Shown here in pieces: positions 1 to 5,470 of a stretch of DNA of 32,985 nucleotides. Source of the stretch: Streptomyces sp. CBMA156 (GTDB lineage: Bacteria > Actinomycetota > Actinomycetes > Streptomycetales > Streptomycetaceae); the NCBI RefSeq assembly GCF_014596515.1, contig NZ_MSJQ01000370.1, positions 1 through 32,985 of the forward strand. The letters are read 5' to 3'. The notes below the pieces were generated by a model, which was not told the origin of the DNA, ran no database searches, and saw only the letters and a program-made list of their open reading frames with translations. Position 1 is the first letter of the stretch. Each line of letters begins with the position of its first letter. A program made the position numbers and the translations under genes.

Positions 1-5
1 ATAGT

Positions 6-124
6 GTTTCGGTGGTCATAGCGTGAGGGAAACGCCCGGTTACATTCCGAACCCGGAAGCTAAGCCTTACAGCGCCGATGGTACTGCAGGGGGGACCCTG
101 TGGGAGAGTAGGACGCCGCCGAAC
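6..124 (+). rRNA. rrf: 5S ribosomal RNA
   Basis: This is the 5S rRNA of the large ribosomal subunit. The 5' end GTTTCGGTGGTC pairs with the 3' end GGACGCCGCCGAAC, and the typical internal loop CCGAACCCGGAAGCTAAGCC lies at about 47-66. The roughly 119-nt length is normal for actinobacteria. Only five bases precede it, so the rest of the rRNA operon (16S, 23S) should lie just left of the window. A strong terminator follows at 135-172. Confidence 0.97.
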
Positions 125-134
125 AATTCTTCTG

Positions 135-172
135 AAGAACCCCCGTCCGGGAATCCCGGATGGGGGTTCTTT
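135..172 (+). terminator. Terminator of the rRNA operon
   Basis: A long near-perfect hairpin with arms starting AAGAACCCCCGTCCGGGA is followed by TTT. It begins 11 bases after the 5S 3' end and closes the rRNA operon. The stem is about 17-18 bp with a minimal loop. Confidence 0.95.
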
Positions 173-276
173 GCGTTTCCGGGCCCTGCGGCCCGCCACG
201 GGAAGAGCGCCCGGAGCTACGCTCCCAGTAGCCGGCCTGGGCCACGACGAGCACGACGAGAGAGACGAGCCCCCAC

Positions 277-1440
277 GTGCCAACCGCACCCGTGATCCGC
301 AGCGACGTCCCCGGATCCTTCGCCTGGGGCGTGTTCCACGAGCGCCACCCGAAGCTGGTCCGGCAGGTGCTCGACGCGCTGCCGTACGGTCCCGCGGAGC
401 GGGCGGAGGTGGAGCGGCTGCTGGTGGAGAGCACCACCGGCGTCCTCGAACCACTGCCGGAGAACTCCCATGACCAGGCTCAGTGGCTGGGGTGGGGAGA
501 GGGCCTGTGGGGACGGCCCTGGGGCGAGGCGCCGTTCCTGTGGGCGGAGAGCTACTTCTACCGCAGACTGCTGGACGCCATCGGGTATTTCCGGCCCGGT
601 GCCTGGCAGGGGATCGACCCCTTCGCACCGTTCAAGAGTGCCGAGTTGGCCGGGCCGGCGGTGGACGACGAGTTGGCCGCTCTGGGCAAGCTCGACGGCC
701 TGCCCGCCGGTCGGCGAGCGGAGGCGCTGCTGTCGTCGGCCCTCTGGGGCAACCGTGCGGACCTCAGCTTCCAGATCACTGCGGAGGCTGACGGATCGAC
801 GGTGTCCGATCTGGTCGCTGACGAGAGCGCGCTGTTCTGGGCCGAGCTGGAACGGAGCGAGGGCGGGCGGGTCTGTGTCGTCGCGGACAACGCCGGCCGG
901 GAGCTTTTGCCGGACCTGGTGCTGATCGACCACCTCCTGAGCGGCGGCCTGGCGGCGCAGGTGGTCCTGTACGTGAAGCCCCAGCCGTACTTCGTTTCTG
1001 ACGCGACGATGGCGGATGTCCTGGCGTCGGTCGAGCGCCTCCGCTGTGCGACCTCGGCGGCTGCCGCGGCGGTGGGCGGTCGGCTGTGGCAGGCGATGAA
1101 CGGCGGCGCGCTCGTGGTCCGGACGCACCCGTTCTTCTGCGCGCCACTGCCGTATGACGAGATGCCTGTCGACCTGCGGGCCGAGTTCACGGGTGCCGGG
1201 ATGACGGTACTCAAAGGAGATCTCAACTACCGTCGCCTGGTGGGTGACCGGCTCTGGCCGCCGACGACTCCCTTCGCCGAGAGGGTCAGTTATTTCCCTA
1301 CGCCTGTTGCGGCCCTGCGGACGCTGAAGTCGGACGTGATCGTCGGTGTCGATGCGGCCACCGTCGCCCGGCTCGACGGCTCGGGTACGGCGTGGCGGAC
1401 CAGTGGCCGGCACGCCGTCGTGCAGGTCGGGCTTCGTTAG
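277..1440 (+). CDS. DUF89 / ARMT1-like damage-control phosphatase
   Basis: This 387-aa protein belongs to the DUF89 (ARMT1-like) family of metal-dependent phosphatases. Members hydrolyse damaged or unwanted phosphometabolites; a protein-glutamate methyltransferase activity has been claimed for some eukaryotic members. Visible hallmarks are LWGNRADLS (157-165), VADNAGRELLPDL (202-214) with the metal-binding D204/N205, KGDLNYRRLVGD (313-324) and LRTLKSDVIVG (348-358). The length is normal and there is no signal peptide, so it is cytosolic. The GTG at 277 follows a purine-rich GAGAGAGACGAG stretch; a GTG at 292 is an alternative start. It lies directly downstream of the rRNA operon. Its 3' end is the source of three degenerate copies in the array at 1749-3109. 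The physiological substrate cannot be read from sequence. Confidence 0.9.
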   Translation: MPTAPVIRSDVPGSFAWGVFHERHPKLVRQVLDALPYGPAERAEVERLLVESTTGVLEPLPENSHDQAQWLGWGEGLWGRPWGEAPFLWAESYFYRRLLDAIGYFRPGAWQGIDPFAPFKSAELAGPAVDDELAALGKLDGLPAGRRAEALLSSALWGNRADLSFQITAEADGSTVSDLVADESALFWAELERSEGGRVCVVADNAGRELLPDLVLIDHLLSGGLAAQVVLYVKPQPYFVSDATMADVLASVERLRCATSAAAAAVGGRLWQAMNGGALVVRTHPFFCAPLPYDEMPVDLRAEFTGAGMTVLKGDLNYRRLVGDRLWPPTTPFAERVSYFPTPVAALRTLKSDVIVGVDAATVARLDGSGTAWRTSGRHAVVQVGLR

Positions 1441-1473
1441 CCGCCCGCGCGTTGGGTTCCAACGAGCGGGCGG
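1441..1473. terminator. Bidirectional terminator hairpin between DUF89 gene and DUF397-A1
   Basis: A 15-bp stem (CCGCCCGCGCGTTGG against CCAACGAGCGGGCGG, one mismatch) with a 3-nt loop begins right after the DUF89 stop codon. It ends four bases before the convergent DUF397 stop. Copies of this hairpin recur at 1947, 2611 and 3112, always between a DUF89 3' end and a DUF397 3' end. Confidence 0.75.
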
Positions 1474-1477
1474 TGAG

Positions 1478-1678
1478 TCAGGTGAGGTGGTCGAACTCGC
1501 CCGCCTTGGCACCGAGGAGGAAGGCGCGGAGCCTGGTGGTCGAGGTGGTGAGGACGACGGAGGGGTCATCGGATTCGCGAACGTGGCGAAGATCCCCCTG
1601 ACCGAGGGCTAGTTCTACACAGTGGCTGCCATCGTCCGTGTCGCTGAACGATGACTTTTGCCAATGGAGTTCGGACAT
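1478..1678 (-). CDS. DUF397 small protein, type A copy 1
   Basis: This 66-aa DUF397 protein starts MSELHWQKSSFS and has the family core: WQKSSFS, then CVELA (Cys20), the RESDDP turn (about 35-39) and a C-terminal hydrophobic RAFLLGAKAGEFDHLT. DUF397 proteins are small partners of XRE/DUF5753 regulators in actinomycetes. The start at 1678 is preceded by GAAAGG with a 6-nt spacer. Its upstream neighbour is only a scrap of an XRE gene, so this copy is an orphan and would depend on the intact XRE at 3358-4242 or a partner elsewhere. The frame is intact with no decay. Confidence 0.85.
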   Translation of the reverse strand: MSELHWQKSSFSDTDDGSHCVELALGQGDLRHVRESDDPSVVLTTSTTRLRAFLLGAKAGEFDHLT

Positions 1679-1683
1679 CGGAT

Positions 1684-1750
1684 GCCTTTCAAGCTGGCAA
1701 CAAGTAGAGAAGATGTCGAATGAGTCCCCACGAGTCGCGCGAGGAAGCGT
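1684..1750 (-). pseudogene. Scrap of XRE regulator 3' end (copy 1)
   Basis: About 65 bp resembles the last codons of the XRE gene at 3358-4242, including the stretch encoding the RDSWGL-type motif and the GAAAGG ribosome-binding site region. It is truncated at about 1750, where homology switches abruptly to the DUF89 3' end. It cannot encode a regulator. Confidence 0.65.
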
Positions 1751-1946
1751 GCTCACGGGAGACCTCAACTACTGTCGGCGGGATGGTCAGTTACTTCCCT
1801 ACACCTGTTGTGGCTCTGCGGACGCTGAAGTCGGACGTGATCGTCGGTGTGTGGATGCGGCCGAAGCCGTCGCCCGGCTCGACGGCTAGGGCAGGACATG
1901 GCGGACCAGCGGCCGGCACGCCGTCGTGCAGGTCGGACTTCGTTAG
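1749..1946 (+). pseudogene. DUF89 gene 3' fragment (copy 1), frameshifted
   Basis: This stretch matches the last 235-240 bases of the DUF89 gene from its KGDLNY codons to the same TAG stop context. It lacks about 41 bases (the codons for roughly LVGDRLWPPTTPF) between two TCG triplets and has further frameshifts. The same deletion is present in copy 3 (2916-3109) but not in copy 2, which ties copies 1 and 3 to one duplication event. No start codon or ribosome-binding site is evident. Confidence 0.85.
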
Positions 1947-1979
1947 CCGCCCGCGCGTTGGGTTCCAACGAGCGGGCGG
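1947..1979. terminator. Duplicated bidirectional terminator hairpin (copy 1)
   Basis: The stem and loop are identical to those of the hairpin at 1441-1473. It lies just after the DUF89 fragment and 15 bases before the DUF397-B1 stop. It was carried along with the repeat unit. Confidence 0.7.
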
Positions 1980-1994
1980 GTAGCAGGGGTTGGT

Positions 1995-2195
1995 TCAGGT
2001 GAGGTGGTCGAACTCGCCTGCCTTGGCGCCGAGGAGGAAGGCTCGGAGCCTGGTGGCCGAGGTGGTGATGGTGACGGAGGGGTCATCGGATTCGCGAAGG
2101 TGACGAAGAGCCCCGTTGCCTCGTGCGAGTTCGAGGCAGTTGTCGGCGCCTTCCGCATCGCTGTACGACGCCTTCTGCCAGAAGGTGTTGGACAT
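1995..2195 (-). CDS. DUF397 small protein, type B copy 1
   Basis: This 66-aa DUF397 protein starts MSNTFWQKASYS. It has CLELA with Cys20, LRHLRESDDP and the same C-terminus as the other three copies (RAFLLGAKAGEFDHLT). It starts at a double ATG (2198 or 2195) with GAAAGG just upstream. Its N-terminal half matches DUF397-B2 (3147-3347), while its C-terminal half (SATRLRAF) is closer to A1 (STTRLRAF) than to the A2/B2 form with Lys. That pattern suggests gene conversion. Upstream is a longer XRE 3' scrap, so it is an orphan copy. Confidence 0.85.
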   Translation of the reverse strand: MSNTFWQKASYSDAEGADNCLELARGNGALRHLRESDDPSVTITTSATRLRAFLLGAKAGEFDHLT

Positions 2196-2205
2196 CATGT
2201 GCCTT

Positions 2206-2310
2206 TCACGACTGAAGCAGATAGAGACGATGATGCAGGAGTCCCCACGAGTCGCGGTTAGGGAGTCCACGCAACGCCGTTTCCCAGTCTGCAACCGGCA
2301 GGGCATGTTC
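2206..2310 (-). pseudogene. Fragment of XRE regulator 3' end (copy 2)
   Basis: Roughly 105 bp is nearly identical to 3357-3462, encoding the C-terminal DWETALRGLPNRDSWGLLHH and LLYLLQS-type end of the XRE/DUF5753 protein. At about 2310 the match stops abruptly and turns into the DUF89 gene in the opposite orientation. This defines a recombination junction. The fragment lacks any HTH or DUF5753 core. Confidence 0.85.
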
Positions 2311-2606
2311 GCCACTGCCGTATGAGGACATGCCTGTCGACCTGCGGGCCGAGTTCACGGGTGCCGGGATGACGGTACTCAAGGGAAACCTCAACTACCG
2401 TCGCCTGGTGGGTGACCGGCTCTGGCCGCCGGTGATTCTCTTCGGCGGGATGGTCGGCTACCTTTCGTCGCCTGTTGTGGCTCTGCGGACGTTGAAGTCG
2501 GATGTGATCGTCGGTGTGGATGCGGCCACTGTCGCCTGGCTCGACGGCTCGGGGACGGCGTGGCGGATCAGTGGCCGGCATGCCGTCGTGTAGGTCGGAT
2601 TTCGTG
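2311..2606 (+). pseudogene. DUF89 gene 3' fragment (copy 2), in frame but truncated
   Basis: This is the longest DUF89 scrap. It starts at the codons for PLPYDEMPVDL of the intact gene and stays in frame through KGNLNYRRLVGDRLW and LRTLKSDVIVGVDAA. It ends at a premature TAG at 2591-2593, where the intact gene reads CAG. An ATG at 2330 could open an 87-aa peptide, but the catalytic D204/N205 region is missing and no good ribosome-binding site is seen. I read it as a pseudogene fragment. Confidence 0.82.
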
Positions 2607-2610
2607 GGTT

Positions 2611-2639
2611 GCCCGCTCGTTGGGGTGCAACGAGCGGGC
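2611..2639. terminator. Duplicated bidirectional terminator hairpin (copy 2)
   Basis: A perfect 12-bp stem (GCCCGCTCGTTG / CAACGAGCGGGC) has a 5-nt loop. Compared with copy 1, the arm now pairs without mismatch. It lies between the DUF89 fragment and the stop of DUF397-A2. Confidence 0.7.
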
Positions 2640-2645
2640 GGTGAG

Positions 2646-2846
2646 TCAGGTGAGGTGGTCGAACTCGCCCGCCTTGGCGCTGAGGAGGAAGGCTCGGAGC
2701 TTGGCGGTCGAGGTGGAGATGGTGACGGAGGGGTCATCGGATTCGCGAAGGTGGCGGACGTCCGCGGCTCCAGCTGCGAGTTCAACGCAGCTACTGCCCT
2801 CGTGCGAGCCGCTGAACGATGACTTTTGCCAATGGAGTTCGGACAT
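2646..2846 (-). CDS. DUF397 small protein, type A copy 2
   Basis: This 66-aa DUF397 protein starts MSELHWQKSSFS. It continues with CVELAAG, VRHLRESDDPS, STAKLRAFLLSAKAGEFDHLT. The start at 2846 has GAAAGG upstream with a 6-nt spacer, as in copy A1. It differs from A1 mainly in residues 13-30 and 42-49. The intact frame next to decayed DUF89 and XRE scraps suggests that selection maintains it. Confidence 0.85.
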   Translation of the reverse strand: MSELHWQKSSFSGSHEGSSCVELAAGAADVRHLRESDDPSVTISTSTAKLRAFLLSAKAGEFDHLT

Positions 2847-2851
2847 TGGAT

Positions 2852-2918
2852 GCCTTTCAAGCTTGCAACAGTAGAGAAGATGTCGAATGAGTCCCCACGA
2901 GTCGCGCGAGGAAGCGTG
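2852..2918 (-). pseudogene. Scrap of XRE regulator 3' end (copy 3)
   Basis: This is near-identical to the scrap at 1684-1750 and encodes an RDSWGLIRHLL-like remnant. It ends at the same DUF89 junction. It is part of the duplicated type A unit. Confidence 0.65.
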
Positions 2919-3109
2919 CCTCAAGGGAGACCTCAACTACCGTCGGCGGGATGGTTGGCTACCTTTCGTCGCCTGTTGTGGCTCTGCGGACGTTGAAGTC
3001 GGACGTGATCGTCGGTGTGGATGTGGCCACCGTGGCTCAGCTTGACGGCTCGGGGACGGCGTGGCGGATCAGTGGCCGACATGCCGTCGTGTAGGTCGGA
3101 CTTCGTGGG
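2916..3109 (+). pseudogene. DUF89 gene 3' fragment (copy 3), frameshifted
   Basis: It carries the same deletion of about 41 bases as copy 1 and the same GTG-TAG premature stop (3092-3094) as copy 2. Sharing one lesion with each neighbour fits a duplicated dimer followed by sequence exchange between copies. It is not translatable as a DUF89 domain. Confidence 0.85.
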
Positions 3110-3111
3110 TT

Positions 3112-3140
3112 GCCCGCTCGTTGGGGTGCAACGAGCGGGC
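3112..3140. terminator. Duplicated bidirectional terminator hairpin (copy 3)
   Basis: A perfect 12-bp stem, identical to the hairpin at 2611-2639, lies six bases before the DUF397-B2 stop codon. Confidence 0.7.
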
Positions 3141-3146
3141 GGTGAG

Positions 3147-3347
3147 TCAGGTGAGGTGGTCGAACTCGCCCGCCTTGGCACCGAGGAGGAAGGCTCGGAG
3201 CTTGGTGGCTGAGGTGGTGATGATGGTCTCGGGGGCAGCAGATTCGCGGAGGTGGCGGAGGTCGTCGGTGCCAGTTGCCAGCTCAAGGCAGTTATTGGCT
3301 CCTTCGGCGTTGCTGTACGACGACTTCTGCCAGAAGGTGTTGGACAT
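3147..3347 (-). CDS. DUF397 small protein, type B copy 2, partner of the XRE gene
   Basis: This 66-aa DUF397 protein starts MSNTFWQKSSYS. It has CLELA with Cys20, LRHLRESAAP and RAFLLGAKAGEFDHLT. It is the only array member directly preceded by an intact XRE/DUF5753 gene. The XRE stop codon overlaps the GAAAGG ribosome-binding site of this gene, so the two are probably translationally coupled. A tandem ATG-ATG (3350, 3347) allows two starts; 3347 has the better 6-nt spacing. DUF397 proteins encoded beside XRE/DUF5753 regulators are inferred to modulate them. Confidence 0.88.
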   Translation of the reverse strand: MSNTFWQKSSYSNAEGANNCLELATGTDDLRHLRESAAPETIITTSATKLRAFLLGAKAGEFDHLT

Positions 3348-3357
3348 CATGCGCCTT

Positions 3358-4242
3358 TCACGACTGAAGCAGATAGAGAAGATGATGCAGGAGCCCCCAC
3401 GAGTCGCGGTTGGGGAGTCCACGCAACGCCGTTTCCCGGTCTGCAACCGATAGGGAATGTGCGCTGAGCTGTTGGAACATCTGGCTGTAGGCCGTCAGCT
3501 CAGTCTGATCACCAATGTGCTCCGCTTGCTTCGGGCCGTCCAGGATGACGGTCGCAAGTTCAGGACATCCTGGGTCACAGAGCATGAACGAGGCGGAGAA
3601 GGGTGCACGCTTCGGTGCGGCGAACGGCATGACCTGGAGGTCCACGTTGGGAAGCTCTGCGATCTCCATCAGGTGAATCAGCTGGGCTCGCATGACCTCG
3701 TCTCCTGCGAATCGCATGCGCAGTGCCGCCTCATGGATGACAAAACGGAACTGCCGCTGTTTCTCGTCGGTCAGGATCCGTTGCCGTTCCATGCGGAACT
3801 CGATCTGTCGTGCGGTGTCCCACCTGCCGGTGCCGTCGGCGTAGACCGCTTCGGTGTAGGCAGGGAGCTGAAGGATGCCGGGGATGTGAAGCGTCTCGTA
3901 GTTGTCGAGTCGCATCGCGCGGTCTTCGGACTCTGCCAGGTCGAGGGCCAGGGTTGGTACTTGACCCTTGAAACTGGTCCACCAGCCTTTCCCGTCGCTG
4001 GTGCCGAGTTCGTGCAGGAGAGCGACATAGGTCTCATCCGTGCACCCATAGCCTCCGAGCAAGACCGAGAGCCGCTCCGGGTCGAGCGCTGTTCGGGCTG
4101 CCTCGATGTGGCTGAGCTGAGGGCCCGCCATGCCGACGAGGGCGCCGGCGTCCTTGACCGCCAGGCCTGCTGCCTCGCGCAACCTCCTCAGCTCAGCGCC
4201 GAACCGCCGCTGCCGCTCGCTGATTTGGGTCCTGAGTGCCAA
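3358..4242 (-). CDS. XRE-family HTH / DUF5753 regulator (WhiJ-like)
   Basis: This regulator of about 294 aa has an N-terminal helix-turn-helix (residues about 12-66: FGAELRRLREAAGLAVKDAG, then PQLSHIEAART) and a DUF5753 domain from about 85. The DUF5753 part includes LRLDNYETLHIPGILQ, TEAVYADG, RMERQRIL, FVIHEAALRMRFAG and VDLQVMPFAA. I chose the TTG at 4242 because AAGGAA lies 6 nt upstream and the protein then starts in the family style (LRTQISERQRRFGAEL). An upstream ATG at 4311 has no clear ribosome-binding site. It is divergent from an anti-sigma-like ATPase gene and followed by DUF397-B2. That trio is typical of whiJ/abaA-type Streptomyces loci. The effector and DNA site are unknown; repeats at 4324-4363 are candidate operators. 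Confidence 0.88.
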   Translation of the reverse strand: MALRTQISERQRRFGAELRRLREAAGLAVKDAGALVGMAGPQLSHIEAARTALDPERLSVLLGGYGCTDETYVALLHELGTSDGKGWWTSFKGQVPTLALDLAESEDRAMRLDNYETLHIPGILQLPAYTEAVYADGTGRWDTARQIEFRMERQRILTDEKQRQFRFVIHEAALRMRFAGDEVMRAQLIHLMEIAELPNVDLQVMPFAAPKRAPFSASFMLCDPGCPELATVILDGPKQAEHIGDQTELTAYSQMFQQLSAHSLSVADRETALRGLPNRDSWGLLHHLLYLLQS

Positions 4243-4324
4243 GGGGAGTTCCTTCCGTTTCGGGCCAGTCTCCGCCCACACGAGTGAGATTAGCCAAGCT
4301 GGGCGAGGCATCTCGGCGATCTGG

Positions 4325-4354
4325 TTGCACGCGTAACACCTATCGCCCTACTCT
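4325..4354 (+). promoter_or_regulatory. Candidate promoter and repeats upstream of the ATPase operon
   Basis: TTGCAC (4325-4330) and TACTCT (4349-4354) are separated by 18 bp, a plausible -35/-10 pair for the operon starting at 4425. GTAACAC (4333-4339) and GTGTTGC (4357-4363) form an imperfect inverted repeat around the -10, and GTTGCA occurs twice (4324 and 4359). The element lies in the divergent gap with the XRE gene, so it may be that regulator's binding site. Confidence 0.5.
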
Positions 4355-4424
4355 CAGTGTTGCATCGATCACATGACGGAGTGTCTGCTTCGTCGATTCC
4401 CCTCCTCCTCCCCTGGGGTCTCTC

Positions 4425-4796
4425 ATGCGTGCCTGCAACCCTCCCGACTGGTCCGCCGCTCGTGCCGAGCTCTCCGACCTCCTCACCTCCGCGGGGTGGC
4501 GCCCCTCCGTCATCTCCGACGCCGAACTCGCCCTGCACGAAGTCTTCGTCAACGCCTGGAGGCACGGGGACACCCTTGCGCCCCTGGTCGTCGTCGCCCT
4601 CGCCGGCCGCCGTCTCCGGGTCTCGGTCGCCGACAACAGCCCCGTCCTCCCCGACATCGGCCTCCCCGCAGACCTGCTCGCCGTCTCCGGCCGGGGCCTC
4701 TACCTCGTCCGCGCCCTCACCCACCGCCTCGGCGCCGAGCCCCGGAAGCAGGGCAAGGTCGTCTGGTTCGAGCTGATGAAGGAAGCCGCCGCATGA
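4425..4796 (+). CDS. HATPase_c ATP-binding protein, anti-sigma-factor-like (RsbW/SpoIIAB type)
   Basis: This 123-aa protein has the GHKL ATPase motifs of anti-sigma serine kinases. The N-box is ELALHEVFVNAWRHG (34-48, with E39 and N43), the ATP-lid aspartate is VADNSP (68-73), and the G-box is GRGLYLVRAL (89-98). Such proteins bind ATP and either phosphorylate or sequester partners. Here the partner could be a sigma/anti-anti-sigma factor or the adjacent regulator. The start at 4425 follows GGGG seven bases upstream. It is the first gene of a four-gene operon; its stop overlaps the next start (ATGA, 4793-4796). Homologous ATPases sit next to WhiJ-type XRE genes in Streptomyces, so a joint function with 3147-4242 is inferred. 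Confidence 0.85.
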   Translation: MRACNPPDWSAARAELSDLLTSAGWRPSVISDAELALHEVFVNAWRHGDTLAPLVVVALAGRRLRVSVADNSPVLPDIGLPADLLAVSGRGLYLVRALTHRLGAEPRKQGKVVWFELMKEAAA

Positions 4797-5041
4797 AGCG
4801 TCAGCCGATGAAGCCCTCCGACCCGCGGATCCGCTCCTACACCGAGATGGACGTCCTCGCCCTCGTCGGTGAACTCCACGAGCGCGGCCGAAAGTTCGGC
4901 CTCCTCTTCCCCTACGCCTGCACGGACAGGACCCGCGACGGCCGCGTCCTCGTCCGCTTCGCCAACGCGCCGGTCTCCACCCTCCTGAACCTCCTCACCC
5001 TCCTCCTCGACGCCGACCGCGAGCGCTCGTGCGGTTCCTGA
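4793..5041 (+). CDS. Small protein of unknown function (82 aa) in ATPase operon
   Basis: I do not recognise the family. The protein starts MKRQPMKPSDPRIRSYTEMD, continues through VLALVGELHERGRKFGLLFPYAC and RVLVRFANAPVSTLL, and ends RERSCGS. It is predicted soluble, with two basic/hydrophobic helical stretches and two cysteines. The ATG overlaps the stop of the ATPase gene (ATGA), so translation is probably coupled. Third positions are almost all G/C, which supports a real gene. The next gene starts 13 bases before its stop. Confidence 0.75.
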   Translation: MKRQPMKPSDPRIRSYTEMDVLALVGELHERGRKFGLLFPYACTDRTRDGRVLVRFANAPVSTLLNLLTLLLDADRERSCGS

Positions 5042-5145
5042 TCGCCGCCGCCTTCCTCACCCTCCTCGCCCTCGCGTTCGCCACCGTCGCCCTGGGCGTC
5101 ATCGCCACCCTCAACCTTGCAAAGTCCGACACGGAGGAGTTCTGA
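5029..5145 (+). CDS. 38-aa single-span membrane peptide
   Basis: This very short frame (GTG start) begins VRFLIAAAFLTLLALAFA and ends LAKSDTEEF. It is a single hydrophobic helix of about 25-28 residues with a short polar, acidic tail. It overlaps the upstream gene by 13 bases. The GGAGGAG ribosome-binding site of the next gene lies within its last codons. Tight nesting in the operon and G/C third positions support it, but there is no strong ribosome-binding site of its own. A membrane anchor or partner role is only a guess. Confidence 0.55.
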   Translation: MRFLIAAAFLTLLALAFATVALGVIATLNLAKSDTEEF

Positions 5146-5146
5146 C

Positions 5147-5470
5147 GTGAGCGTCCCCGACCCGGTCACCATCCCCAGCCCGGCCACCGACCCCGACGTC
5201 GTCAACGCCCTCGCCGCGTCCAACTACGCGGTCGCCGCCGCTTTCAACGCGCTCGCCGGTGTCTCCGTCGCCCCGACCGTCCCCGACGACTTCGACTGGC
5301 CCGGGCTGGAGACCTTCGTCCACCACCTGGGTTTCGCCGCCGACGACTCCGACACGGCCCTCAACCTCTACCGCCTGCTCTTTGCCGTCCAGCGCATCGC
5401 CTACCGCGAGGGAGCCGGCCGCAACTCCCCGTGGCTCGCCACCCGGCTCAACTCCCGCCCCCAGCCCTAG
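5147..5470 (+). CDS. Conserved small hypothetical protein (107 aa), end of ATPase operon
   Basis: The GTG start at 5147 is one base after the preceding stop and 7 nt after GGAGGAG (5133-5139). The product starts VSVPDPVTIPSPATDPDVV and includes ALAASNYAVAAAFNALAG, FDWPGLETFVHHLGF and LNLYRLLFAVQRIAYREG. It is soluble, helical and of unrecognised family. As the last gene of the operon it is likely co-expressed with the ATPase. No clear terminator follows. Confidence 0.75.
   Translation: MSVPDPVTIPSPATDPDVVNALAASNYAVAAAFNALAGVSVAPTVPDDFDWPGLETFVHHLGFAADDSDTALNLYRLLFAVQRIAYREGAGRNSPWLATRLNSRPQP

Larger units (their letters stand above)
1441..3460. repeat. Tandem array of (hairpin + DUF397 + XRE 3' scrap + DUF89 3' fragment) units
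   Basis: The same order recurs along the array: terminator hairpin, a DUF397 gene on the minus strand, a scrap of the 3' end of the XRE regulator gene (minus), then a fragment of the DUF89 gene's 3' end (plus). DUF397 stops fall at 1478, 1995, 2646 and 3147. Copies 1 and 3 (type A, protein starting MSELHW) resemble each other, as do copies 2 and 4 (type B, MSNTFW), so the higher-order period is about 1.15-1.17 kb. The fourth DUF397 adjoins the intact XRE gene. The region looks visibly lower in GC than its flanks. Duplication of an A+B dimer is inferred from the shared lesions. Confidence 0.88.

Noticed and set aside
217..1569. A 450-codon minus-strand frame opposite the DUF89 gene
   Set aside because: It is antisense to a gene with all family motifs and has no ribosome-binding site or domain.
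2330..2593. The 87-codon frame of DUF89 fragment 2 as a functional mini-protein
   Set aside because: It lacks the catalytic D/N region and a ribosome-binding site, and ends at a new stop relative to the parent; a decayed fragment is the simpler reading.
1441..4311. A mobile element or phage origin for the DUF397 array
   Set aside because: No transposase, integrase, terminal inverted repeats or target duplications are seen; tandem duplication between the DUF89 and XRE genes explains the structure.
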